The notes under the pieces are model-generated. The model saw nothing but the letters and a program-made list of their open reading frames with translations, was not told the DNA's origin and did no database searches. Made by a program: the position numbers and the translations under genes. A stretch of 33,009 nt of DNA from assembly GCA_001303765.1 (NCBI GenBank), contig LJUH01000007.1:1-33009 (forward strand), read 5' to 3'. Origin of the DNA: Chlamydiae bacterium SM23_39. GTDB lineage: Bacteria > Chlamydiota > Chlamydiia > Chlamydiales > SM23-39. Positions 1 through 8,989 of the stretch are shown one piece after another. The number at the start of each line of letters is the position of its first letter. The first letter of the stretch is position 1.

Positions 1-270
1 AAGGGGCATCTTCTCTTGGGCTAGATATTGTAAGACCTGATTCTTCAGGCGAATATTGTTTGAATCCAGAATCCAACTGACTTTAGTCGTTGGAGTATGT
101 CAAGACTATTTGCCAGCAAATGTAACAAAATTGTGGCATTTTTTTTTAATGTTCTCTCCTTCTGCAGAAGAAAAATCTTCTGTTTAAGGATTTATATCTT
201 CTGCTTCTAAATATGACTATTTTTCCCTCAATCGTTCTAAAACGTGATGAGGATTATTAACTGGATTCAT
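1..270 (-). pseudogene. Decayed gene, 5' part, four in-frame stops
   Basis: Read on the minus strand from an ATG at 270-268, one frame gives protein-like sequence (beginning MNPVNNPHHVLERLREK) all the way to the window edge, about 90 codons, broken by TAG, TAA, TAG and TGA. Three of the stops are one C-to-T change from a Gln codon and the fourth one change from Arg or Trp. No frameshift is needed. A purine-rich AAAAGGA lies just before the ATG. I do not recognise the family. The gene would be divergent from secDF, with its 3' part outside the window. Alternatively this is non-coding and the open frame is chance, but the composition (many E, D, N, Q, K and few low-complexity runs) is unlike the neighbouring intergenic DNA. 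Confidence 0.5.
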
Positions 271-345
271 TTTTCCTTTTTAATTTTAAATATTGGCAAA
301 TCACTTCTTTTTTGTTAAAGAATTTTTTAATAACAAGCTTTTATC

Positions 346-375
346 TAGACATAATCATTTCTTTTTAAGTATTAT
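346..375 (+). promoter_or_regulatory. Probable sigma-66/70-type promoter of secDF
   Basis: TAGACA at 346-351 and TATTAT at 370-375 each match the -35 and -10 consensus at five of six positions, separated by 18 nt. Transcription would start near 382, some 18 nt before the secDF ATG at 400. The rest of 271-399 is AT-rich spacer shared with the divergent decayed gene and contains a TTGTTA/TAACAA inverted repeat (312-317 and 331-336). Confidence 0.5.
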
Positions 376-399
376 GAAACATAAATAATAAAAGATAAA

Positions 400-3300
400 A
401 TGAAAAAACAAAAAAGATGGAAGCTATTTGTTGTTATTGCAGTTGTTGCATTAACAATATATAATATCCTTCCTACAGTATTTTATTATTCTAAACCTTT
501 AAAAAAAGAGATAGATGAAAAAAAAGCAGAAAAGATAGCGACAGATATTGTTAAAAGAGTTAATTTTTTAGAAAAAGAATCTGAAGAGTGGATAAGATCT
601 TTTGCAAAGCTTTTAAAAGTATCTATTAAATCTATAAAGATAGATTTAGAAAATATTCCGGATCAATTTATAGTAGAATTTTCTTCTAAAGAGGGAGCTG
701 ATAAATTTAAAAAATTTTTACCTCGTGCTGGCTCTTTAATTTCTTTTGCTCCTGCTCAATTAGACCTCTCTTCCTATCAATTAGAAGAACCGAAGAAGGT
801 GGCTGTCCAAAGGAAAATACCTATCCATTTCGATGAAAAAAATGTTAATAAATTTTTTAAATTTTCTTATAAGTCGGATAAAAATATTCCATCTTCTTTA
901 TACCGCAAATTTGTTTTTGATAGAGTCGCAGAAATAGGGGTATGCTTAGGAGGTGTTAGCGATACCTCTAATAAAGTTTTAAAAGCTTTAGAAAATAGAG
1001 GTAGTAAAGAATCTTTTTATATAGTGCAAATTTTAGCTAATGAAATTTTAAGGTATGTGGAAATCTTTGGAGAGATGTCTCCTATTACTGATAGATATTT
1101 TTCTTCTTTTACTAGAACCTCTTTTTCTAAAGGCAAAGAGCTTATTTCTGATTTGATAAAATTATTTTCAGATGCAAGAGATAATTTAAAATTAGAAAAA
1201 AAAGAGATAAAACAGAAAGAAGCTTTAAATATTTTAGAAAAAAAAGAGATTGTTTTAATAAAAGCAGAAAATATTTTAAGAAAATATATTAATAAATTTT
1301 CTAGTGGATCTACTCCTTTTAATTATGAATTTTTATATATTAATTTACAAAAACAGGATCCTAAGAAAACATCTTTCATAGATTTAGGAATAAAGAATCC
1401 GATAATAAAGAAAATTGAAATAGACTGGGAAAAGGATAAGATCTTTTTAAAATTGCATGAAGATGTTTTAGATTTTAAAGAAAATACCTCTCCTTTTTTA
1501 AAAGAAAAATTTGATCAAATAATTATAAATGAGATAGCAAAGATAAATAATAAAACTGATGAAAAGATATCTTTTTTAAAAAATGAATTTGTTATAAATA
1601 TTAATACCCTTCCAAATTTAAAAAGTTTTTTAATTTTAAAATTAAAAGATATAGCTAAAATTCAAAAAGATCAGATAAAAAGAATAATAGAAAATAAATT
1701 TCATCCTGCTAACGAAGAACTTTTATTACAAAATTATCCTATTTATGATTATCAATCTTATCTTCTTCTTCCTCCACATAAAAAAAAGCTTTGCTTTGTT
1801 ATTTTTTCTCCACTTATCCATACTAAGACTGTTCCATTAGGATTAAAAGCTAATTCTATTTACGTGATAGCTAAAGGATTAGATAGGATTCAACAAAAAT
1901 ATATAAATGCTCCTGATTCTAAAAATGCTTTAACATTTGTTGAGGATTTTAAAGATTTAAAAAATATTTTAAAAGAGCATGGCTATATAGGATATCCAGG
2001 TAGTTTTTTATCTCTTCCTTCTGAATTTCAAGAAGATTATATTTTTGAAAAGGATGATTATTATCAAACTATTTTAAAAGCTACAAGAGAAGATTTTTAT
2101 GTGTTGGGATCAAAAAAATTTGCAATGTTGGAATTTTCTGATTTAGAAAAAAGAATTTTGACGATAAATAAAATTGAAACTTCTATGCATGAAGATCTCT
2201 TAAAATGGAAAGATGAATATTTGATGGCTAAAACAAGTGATAGCTTATATGGTAGATATGATTCTCCTCCACCAACAAAAAATATTTTTTTAAATAATTT
2301 CAATTTGAGTTTTAAAAAATATTTTAGAGGAGATGAAAGAAAAATATTACATTGGGGATTAGATCTTTCAGGAGGAAAAACAGTACAATTAGAACTTAGA
2401 GATCAAAATAATAAGATTGTTAAAGATGAAGCTTCTTTAAAACAGGGAAAGGATGAGCTTTTTTCTCGTGTTAATAAGATGGGGGTATCAGATGTTAAAA
2501 TAAGAACAATAGATTCCTATATCACTTTAGATTTTCCTGGAGCTCAAAATATATCTGCTGCAGAACTTGTAAAAGCATCTTCTATGTATTTTCATGTGGT
2601 TAATGAAAAATTTTCTAATAACCCTTATCTTAAAGAACATGTAGATCAGTTTCTACAAGAAGTTTGGAATGAAGCTATTATTACAAATAAAAAGGATATA
2701 GATGGAATTAATGCTATAGCAAGAAGACATCTATATGGAGATAGTTTAGATATTCAATCTGCTAATCCTTTAACAACTGCTGGAAAGATTTTATATGATA
2801 ATGGGTTGAGATTAGCTTTAAAAGATCAAAAAGTAAGTAGTGAATTAGATTCTACTTTTTCTAAGATAGCTATCTTTAGAGATCAAAATTATAAAAAATG
2901 GGAACAACAGATTAATCCTTTAATAATTGTTTTTAATAACTATTCTTTAGAGGGAACAAATTTGAAAAATATAAGAGCTTCCTATGATCCTTCTAAAGGA
3001 AATTTTTTAAGTTTTGAAATTAAAGGACCTTCTAGAAAATCTTTGTATGCTTGGACCTCTTTTTATTCAAAAGAGAGTGTTTTGAAAAATGATTTAAAAA
3101 ATTTTTCTAATAAAAGAGGATGGCGAATGGCTGTCATTTTAAATGACAGTGTTATAAGTGCTCCTGCTTTGGAATCTCCTCTTAGCAATAGTGCTGTAAT
3201 TACTGGGTCTTTTACTGCAAGAGAGATAAATAAACTTACTGCTGATTTAAAAGCTGGGTCTATGACATTTACCCCTTATATATTATCTGAAAAAAATATA

Positions 3301-4833
3301 AGCCCAGATTTAGGTAAAAGTGAAAGAACAAGAGGTATTGTTGCTACAATTTTGGCTCTTATGATAATAATAATTGCAATTATTAGTTATTATAAATTTT
3401 CAGGAGTTGTTGCTTCTTTTTGTCTGATTTTAAATCTCTTAATAATATGGGCAGTATTACAAAATATACAAGCTACTTTAACTTTAGCAAGCATTGCTGG
3501 AGTTATTTTAAGTATTGGTATGGCAGTAGATGCTAATGTTCTTATATTTGAAAGGATCAAAGAAGAGTTTTCAATGTCTGGTAAAATAATATCTGCGGTT
3601 TTATCAGGATATAAAAAAGCATATAGCGCTATCTTAGATTCAAATGTTACTACAATAATAGCAGCTTTAATTTTATTACATTTTGATTCGGGTCCTATAA
3701 AAGGTTTTGCTTTAACTTTAATAATAGGAATTGTTGCTTCTATGTTTTCCGCTCTTTTTTTAACAAAATATTTTTTTACTAGATGGATTTGGAAAAATCC
3801 AGATAAAAAATTGAATATGATGAATTTGATAAAATCAACTAACTTTGATTTTTTAAAAAACTCTAAAATTGTTATTATTATTTCTATTTTTATTATTTTA
3901 ATTGGTAGCTTAACAGTGAAAAAATCTCTTTTGTCTATGGATTTTACTGGAGGATTTTCTTTAGATGTTCAGTTAGAAGAGATGCAAAATAAAAATTATA
4001 AAGAATTAGTTAAAAAAGCACTTTTGGCAAACGGAGCTTCTGTTAAAGATTTTCAAATTCAAGAGTTAAATTCTGAAAGAAATCTAAGAATTTTAATTGG
4101 TAGGTCGATGGAATTAAAAGGAAAACCTTTTTATAATCTTCCATTGGAGATTAAAAAGGATAATATAGAATATCCTTTTGAAAATAATCCTAGAATAAGT
4201 TGGATTGTAAAAGCAATAAATAAAGCAGGAATAAATATATCTCCTAAAGAATTAAAAAATTTAGATCAATCATGGACTTCGATGAGTGGACAGATGTCTG
4301 ATACTATGAGAAATAATGCAATTATAGCTCTTACATTAGCTATTTTTGCTATTCTTATATATCTAACATTTCGTTTTGAATTTAAATTTGCTATAAGTGC
4401 TATGATATGTCTAATACATGATGTTTTGATAACATTAGCTTCTATTTCTATCCTTCATTTTTTTGGAGTTAATATTCAAATAGACCTAACTTCAATTGCA
4501 GCTATGATGACTATCATAGGATATTCTTTAAATGATACTATTATTATTTTTGATAGAATAAGAGAAGATATGAAAATAATGAGAAGATCTCCCTATAGAG
4601 ATATTATAAATCATGCTTTAAATATAACTCTTTCTAGAACATCTATAACTTCTGTTACTACACTTTTAGTGGTCTTAACATTAGCATTAATAGGTGGGAA
4701 GGCTATCTTCGGATTTTCTCTTATTATGATTTTGGGAGTGATTTATGGTACTCTGTCTTCATTGTTTATAGCATCACCTATGATGTTATTTTTTCAAAAA
4801 AGAGAAAAAGAATTTCTAGTTAATGAAGATTAA
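400..4833 (+). CDS. secDF: SecD-SecF fusion, protein translocase accessory subunit
   Basis: Single-chain fusion of SecD and SecF, the inner-membrane RND-type subunits that use the proton gradient to pull preproteins out of SecYEG on the periplasmic side. An N-terminal membrane helix (about residues 8-30) is followed by a very long exported region. The SecD signature WGLDLSGG is at 652-659, the SecD transmembrane motif GMAVDAN at 1040-1046 with the conserved Asp 1044, the SecF signature MDFTGG at 1180-1185, and the SecF GYSLND motif at 1374-1379 with Asp 1379. The total of 1477 residues is near the roughly 1400 of Chlamydia SecDF and far more than E. coli SecD plus SecF. The excess lies in about 600 Lys/Ile/Phe-rich residues before the SecD core. 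The ATG at 400 is the first after a good promoter, though the ribosome-binding site is weak. recJ follows after 83 nt. Confidence 0.96.
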   Translation: MKKQKRWKLFVVIAVVALTIYNILPTVFYYSKPLKKEIDEKKAEKIATDIVKRVNFLEKESEEWIRSFAKLLKVSIKSIKIDLENIPDQFIVEFSSKEGADKFKKFLPRAGSLISFAPAQLDLSSYQLEEPKKVAVQRKIPIHFDEKNVNKFFKFSYKSDKNIPSSLYRKFVFDRVAEIGVCLGGVSDTSNKVLKALENRGSKESFYIVQILANEILRYVEIFGEMSPITDRYFSSFTRTSFSKGKELISDLIKLFSDARDNLKLEKKEIKQKEALNILEKKEIVLIKAENILRKYINKFSSGSTPFNYEFLYINLQKQDPKKTSFIDLGIKNPIIKKIEIDWEKDKIFLKLHEDVLDFKENTSPFLKEKFDQIIINEIAKINNKTDEKISFLKNEFVININTLPNLKSFLILKLKDIAKIQKDQIKRIIENKFHPANEELLLQNYPIYDYQSYLLLPPHKKKLCFVIFSPLIHTKTVPLGLKANSIYVIAKGLDRIQQKYINAPDSKNALTFVEDFKDLKNILKEHGYIGYPGSFLSLPSEFQEDYIFEKDDYYQTILKATREDFYVLGSKKFAMLEFSDLEKRILTINKIETSMHEDLLKWKDEYLMAKTSDSLYGRYDSPPPTKNIFLNNFNLSFKKYFRGDERKILHWGLDLSGGKTVQLELRDQNNKIVKDEASLKQGKDELFSRVNKMGVSDVKIRTIDSYITLDFPGAQNISAAELVKASSMYFHVVNEKFSNNPYLKEHVDQFLQEVWNEAIITNKKDIDGINAIARRHLYGDSLDIQSANPLTTAGKILYDNGLRLALKDQKVSSELDSTFSKIAIFRDQNYKKWEQQINPLIIVFNNYSLEGTNLKNIRASYDPSKGNFLSFEIKGPSRKSLYAWTSFYSKESVLKNDLKNFSNKRGWRMAVILNDSVISAPALESPLSNSAVITGSFTAREINKLTADLKAGSMTFTPYILSEKNISPDLGKSERTRGIVATILALMIIIIAIISYYKFSGVVASFCLILNLLIIWAVLQNIQATLTLASIAGVILSIGMAVDANVLIFERIKEEFSMSGKIISAVLSGYKKAYSAILDSNVTTIIAALILLHFDSGPIKGFALTLIIGIVASMFSALFLTKYFFTRWIWKNPDKKLNMMNLIKSTNFDFLKNSKIVIIISIFIILIGSLTVKKSLLSMDFTGGFSLDVQLEEMQNKNYKELVKKALLANGASVKDFQIQELNSERNLRILIGRSMELKGKPFYNLPLEIKKDNIEYPFENNPRISWIVKAINKAGINISPKELKNLDQSWTSMSGQMSDTMRNNAIIALTLAIFAILIYLTFRFEFKFAISAMICLIHDVLITLASISILHFFGVNIQIDLTSIAAMMTIIGYSLNDTIIIFDRIREDMKIMRRSPYRDIINHALNITLSRTSITSVTTLLVVLTLALIGGKAIFGFSLIMILGVIYGTLSSLFIASPMMLFFQKREKEFLVNED

Positions 4834-4916
4834 GTTGTTCATTTTTAAAATTTTTAATAAAAAATAGAAAATTAAAGTGATTTCTTGTTAAGATTTTAAA
4901 AAACAATAAGGAAACA

Positions 4917-6659
4917 ATGATAAAAAAATCTTATGAAAAAGAGCAAGAAATTCTTTGGATGTATCCAAAAAATGATCCTGTTTTTTTAAAAAAAATTATT
5001 GATGAATTTAATATACATCCAGTTACTGCTCAGATATTAATATCTAGGGGATTTAATTCTTTAGAAGATATTCATGATCATCTTTATGCAAAACTTCCAA
5101 ATTTATATGATCCCTATCTTTTTAAAGATATGGATAAGGCAGTAGAAAGAATTATCCATGCTATAAAAAATAAAGAAGGTATACTTATTTATGGAGATAA
5201 TGATGTTGATGGTATGACAGCAACAGCTCTTTTAAGCGAGTTTTTAGCTTATATAAATGCTGATGTATTTTATTTTATACCTAATGCCAATATGCAAAGA
5301 AAAAATGTGATGAAAGAAGTTTTGAAATATGCATTAAAAAAAAGATGTTCTCTTATAATAACTGTTGACTGTGGAATAACATCAGCAGATGAGATAGAAT
5401 ATGCTATAAAGAATAAGGTAGATGTAATAGTTACGGATCATCATGAGCCGATTTCTAAAATACCTAATTGTATTGCTACTTTAAATCCTAAGTTGTTAAA
5501 TAATACCTATCCTAATAGAGATATAACAGGAGTGGGAGTTGCTTTTAAATTAGCTCATGCAATTACTGATTATCTCATTAAAAAAAAACAGATTAACAAA
5601 AGTAAAATAGATTTAAAACTTTATTTAGATCTGGTGGCATTAGGAACAATTGCTGATATGGGAGTCCTTTTAGGTGAGAATCGTATTTTTATAAGATATG
5701 GTATTGAACAGCTAAAAAAAACGCAGAGGATAGGACTTTTAAAACTTTTTCATATATGTGAAATATCAAAAAATGATTTAACACCTATTGATATTGCAGC
5801 TAAAGTAGCTCCTAGATTAAATAGCTTAGGAAGAATAGCTGATCCTTCAAAAGGAGTGAAGTTGCTTTTAGTAAGAGATGAACAAACAGCTTCCTCTTTA
5901 GCAGAGGAGTTGGATTTATATAATATAAAAAGACAAAAGATTGAGCGATTAGCATCTGAAGATATAGATATTTATATTAAAAAAAATCCTAAGATTTTAG
6001 AGAATAAAGCTATAGTTCTTTGTTCAAATAAATGGCATCCAGGTATAATTCCTATTATTACTGCAAGGATTGCAAAACAATATAATCGTCCTACCATGTT
6101 GATAGCTATTGAAAGAAACATAGGTAAAGGATCTTTAAGAACTATTCCTGAATTTCCTATTTTGTCAGTGTTAAAAAAAAAGGAGGATTTAATCATTAAT
6201 TTTGGAGGACATGATTATGCTGCTGGGCTTACCATTTTAGAAGAAAATATACCTAAGTTAAAAAAGTTTTTTATATCTTATGCTAATAGAGTTTTGAAAG
6301 ATAGAGATGTGATTTCTAAATTATATTTAGATGCAGCTATTAATTTTAAAGATTTAACTTTCGATTTTATGGAATCAGTAAAGCTTTTAGAACCATTTGG
6401 AACTGAGAACCCTCCTCCTATATTGTATTGCGATGCTTATCAAAGTTGGAAACCAAAAATAGTAGGAAAGATCCATTTAAAATTTTATTTAGTTCAAAAT
6501 GATAGAAGCTTAGAAGGTATAGGTTTTGGGATGGGTTATAGGAGACATCTGCTTATAAAAAAAGATGTTAAATTGAAGATAGCATTTATACCTCAGATAA
6601 ATACTTTTTTAAATAAATCAAGTATTCAATTACAAATTAAGGATTTTAAAGTTTTTTAA
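4917..6659 (+). CDS. recJ: Single-stranded-DNA exonuclease RecJ
   Basis: DHH-family 5'-3' single-strand DNA exonuclease acting in RecF-pathway recombination and mismatch/base-excision repair in the cytoplasm. Motif I reads YGDNDVDGMTA with metal-binding Asp residues at 94, 96 and 98. The second Asp motif is TVDCGITSADE, the DHH motif is at 174-176, and LDLVALGTIADM plus PRLNSLGRI follow. The DHHA1 motif GGHDYAAGLTI is in the C-terminal half, ahead of a C-terminal OB-like region. The length of 580 residues is normal for the family (E. coli 577). AAGGAAAC precedes the ATG. The secDF-recJ adjacency matches the neighbouring chlamydial genes CT448 and CT447. Confidence 0.96.
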   Translation: MIKKSYEKEQEILWMYPKNDPVFLKKIIDEFNIHPVTAQILISRGFNSLEDIHDHLYAKLPNLYDPYLFKDMDKAVERIIHAIKNKEGILIYGDNDVDGMTATALLSEFLAYINADVFYFIPNANMQRKNVMKEVLKYALKKRCSLIITVDCGITSADEIEYAIKNKVDVIVTDHHEPISKIPNCIATLNPKLLNNTYPNRDITGVGVAFKLAHAITDYLIKKKQINKSKIDLKLYLDLVALGTIADMGVLLGENRIFIRYGIEQLKKTQRIGLLKLFHICEISKNDLTPIDIAAKVAPRLNSLGRIADPSKGVKLLLVRDEQTASSLAEELDLYNIKRQKIERLASEDIDIYIKKNPKILENKAIVLCSNKWHPGIIPIITARIAKQYNRPTMLIAIERNIGKGSLRTIPEFPILSVLKKKEDLIINFGGHDYAAGLTILEENIPKLKKFFISYANRVLKDRDVISKLYLDAAINFKDLTFDFMESVKLLEPFGTENPPPILYCDAYQSWKPKIVGKIHLKFYLVQNDRSLEGIGFGMGYRRHLLIKKDVKLKIAFIPQINTFLNKSSIQLQIKDFKVF

Positions 6660-6727
6660 TTAAATGAATTTTGATTAAAATCTTGAGCTTGATTTATCAT
6701 TTTATTATAAAGAAAAAAAGGTTAGAT

Positions 6728-7213
6728 ATGAAAAAATGGGAAAGATTTTTTTTGTTTTTTGGTAGGATCTCTCTTGCTTTAGTTTTTATTATGTTATCAA
6801 TAAATAGAATATTGAATTGGGAAGAGAGTGAAAGAATTCTTTTAGCTGCATTTGGAGATTGGTTAAGTTTTTTTAATAATGCTTTTATGCAAAGAACAAT
6901 CTCTTTTTTTATGGAATGGGTAGGAGCTTTTTTACTTTTAATAATTTTTTTTGAATCTATATCTGGAATATTTTTATTTTTTGGTAAAAAGATTAGATTA
7001 GCAGCATTTATTTTATCTATAACTCTATTTTTTACAAATTTTATTTATAATCCTTTTTGGATGATGAATAATGATAAATGGGAAAATCATATGATTGTTT
7101 TTTTAAGAAATATAGCTGTTTTAGGAGGTCTTTTTTATATATTTGTTTATGGTAAAGAGAAAAAGAAAGACAAAAAAATGGAGCTTTCTTCTTCTGTTAT
7201 TGGGAAAAAATGA
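6728..7213 (+). CDS. DoxX-like integral membrane protein
   Basis: Small four-helix membrane protein of 161 residues resembling the DoxX family, whose members in other bacteria are linked to redox or thiosulfate metabolism; a role here cannot be stated. The N-terminal helix contains GRISLALVFIMLSINRIL, then come two further helices and a short FWMMNN loop before the last helix (AVLGGLFYIFVYG). The C-terminus is Lys-rich. A longer version from a TTG at 6671 is possible, but the ATG at 6728 has AAAGG 7 nt upstream and begins the conserved part. The gene overlaps lnt by an ATGA, so the two are probably translated together. It stands where the secDF-recJ block meets the lnt-lpx block. Confidence 0.72.
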   Translation: MKKWERFFLFFGRISLALVFIMLSINRILNWEESERILLAAFGDWLSFFNNAFMQRTISFFMEWVGAFLLLIIFFESISGIFLFFGKKIRLAAFILSITLFFTNFIYNPFWMMNNDKWENHMIVFLRNIAVLGGLFYIFVYGKEKKKDKKMELSSSVIGKK

Positions 7214-8847
7214 AAAAAACCATTTTTTTGGTATTTAGTTTTATTATTGTAGCTTTTGGTCAACCTGTATGGATTAGATGGTTAGGTTTTTTTTCTTCTT
7301 TTTTAGGATATGCACTTTTTTTTAAAACTCTTTTTTTATTTAAAGAAAAAAAAAGATTTATTATAGCTTTTCTTTGGTTTTTTTCAGTTCAGGCAGTTAA
7401 TTTTTCTTGGATGACCTCTTTAAATTATGTTGGTTATCTATTCTTAATAATATATGCAATGATTTTAGCAGGAACTGCTTTACAATTTGCTATTGTTTCT
7501 AAATTTATAAAAAATCTTTCTCTTTTAAAAATTTTATGTCTCTCTTCTTTATTTGTTATTTTTGAATGGATACGGATTTTTGTTTTAAGTGGATTTTCAT
7601 GGAATCCAATAGGTATGGCTTTATCATATAGCAATTATTCTTTGCAATTAGCTTCTTTATTTGGAATATATGGTCTCTCCTTTTTTGTTTTTTTTACTAA
7701 TTTATTAACATTAAAAATTTTTTTTATCGATAAGATAAAAGTAAAAAAAATATTTGTTTTAATATTAATAATTATTTTTCCTTTTGTTTTTGGATTTTTA
7801 AATCAAAATCTTCAAAAAATTAATGATAAGAAAAAAACATTAAACGTTGTTTTGATTCAAACAGGATTATATCCATCAGAAAAAGAGATTTTTGCTTATA
7901 GATATAAAGAGTTTATTCATCCATTAGATCAATGGGAAAGGATTTTAAATTTTTTAAAAAAAAGAAAACAAAAAAAAATAGATATTATAGTTATGCCAGA
8001 AGCAGCTCTTCCTTTTGGAGCTTTTCAATCTTTTTATCTATTTAAAGATTTTTTAAAAATTTGGGAAAAAGTTTTTGGAATGATAGATACCTCTTTTCTT
8101 CCTCCTCTTGAAAAACCTTTATCAGAAAAAATAGGAAAGCATTGGAAGATAGCAAATTCTTATTGGGTACAAGCTATTTCTAATTATTTTAAAAGCGAAG
8201 TTATTATAGGCTTAGATGATAAAGATATTATAAAAAATGAAAGTTATAATGCTGCATTTTATTTTTTTCCTTTTGATAAAAAAATTTTAAGATATGAGAA
8301 ACAGATTTTAATTCCAATAGTGGAATATTTTCCATTTAATTGGTGTAGAAAATTTGCAAGTAGATATGGAATATCTGGCTGTTTTACTCCAGGACAGATT
8401 GATAAGGTTTTGTATGGTAGGGTGCCATTAAGCATATCTATATGTTCTGAGGAAACATATTCAGATTTTATGAGACAAAAAAGAAAAAGGGGAGCTGATC
8501 TTTTTATAAATATTGCTAATGATGGATGGTTTCCTAACTCAAAATTGTCTAGGCAACATTTTGAACATGGAAGGATTAGAGCTGTAGAAAATGGTGTTCC
8601 AATAATCAGAGCTTGTGCTACAGGTGTAACAGGAGGAGTTGATTGTTTTGGAATTTCTTTTAGAAAAAATATTTATGAGGAAAAAAAATCAAAAGCTCTA
8701 TTTATAGAAGTCCCATTAGATAGTTATAAGACTTTATATTCGTATTGCGGAGATAAACTTATTATTTGTATCTCTATTTTTTTAGTTATTATTTTTTTTA
8801 TAAAAAAATTAAATTTTAATAAAAATATTTTTACTGATCATAAATGA
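7210..8847 (+). CDS. lnt: Apolipoprotein N-acyltransferase
   Basis: Lnt (CutE) adds the third acyl chain to the N-terminal Cys of lipoproteins at the periplasmic face of the inner membrane. The first 200 residues form several membrane helices, followed by a nitrilase-fold domain with the expected triad: Glu 264 in VMPEAALPFG, Lys 364 in RYEKQILIP, and Cys 412 in SISICSEETYSD. The family motif NDGWF and a final membrane helix (about 515-535) follow. The 545 residues are slightly longer than E. coli Lnt (512). The ATG overlaps the stop of the DoxX-like gene. It begins the lnt-lpxC-fabZ-lpxA-fmt order seen in Chlamydia (CT534 onward). Confidence 0.94.
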   Translation: MKKTIFLVFSFIIVAFGQPVWIRWLGFFSSFLGYALFFKTLFLFKEKKRFIIAFLWFFSVQAVNFSWMTSLNYVGYLFLIIYAMILAGTALQFAIVSKFIKNLSLLKILCLSSLFVIFEWIRIFVLSGFSWNPIGMALSYSNYSLQLASLFGIYGLSFFVFFTNLLTLKIFFIDKIKVKKIFVLILIIIFPFVFGFLNQNLQKINDKKKTLNVVLIQTGLYPSEKEIFAYRYKEFIHPLDQWERILNFLKKRKQKKIDIIVMPEAALPFGAFQSFYLFKDFLKIWEKVFGMIDTSFLPPLEKPLSEKIGKHWKIANSYWVQAISNYFKSEVIIGLDDKDIIKNESYNAAFYFFPFDKKILRYEKQILIPIVEYFPFNWCRKFASRYGISGCFTPGQIDKVLYGRVPLSISICSEETYSDFMRQKRKRGADLFINIANDGWFPNSKLSRQHFEHGRIRAVENGVPIIRACATGVTGGVDCFGISFRKNIYEEKKSKALFIEVPLDSYKTLYSYCGDKLIICISIFLVIIFFIKKLNFNKNIFTDHK

Positions 8848-8989
8848 TAGATAAACTCTTTTTTTAGAAGAATAAATAGAATTTTTTTATAAACTAAAAA
8901 AATTTATGGAAATAAGAATAAATCTTCTTGCTGAAAAAAGGTATTTTTTATTAACTTTTATTAAATGATATTATTTTTTTGAGGCTTTT

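Noticed and set aside
3-80. Plus-strand frame GASSLGLDIVRPDSS... ending in TGA, possibly the 3' end of a gene
   Set aside because: It is only 25 codons and lies antisense to the longer minus-strand decayed frame that has a start and a purine-rich site; still possible, but less well supported.
312-336. TTGTTA/TAACAA inverted repeat before secDF as an operator
   Set aside because: Only 6 bp with a 13-nt AT-only spacer; such repeats are expected by chance in DNA of this composition.
6671-6727. TTG start giving 19 extra residues to the DoxX-like protein
   Set aside because: No ribosome-binding site for it, while the ATG at 6728 has AAAGG at good spacing and begins the conserved helix.
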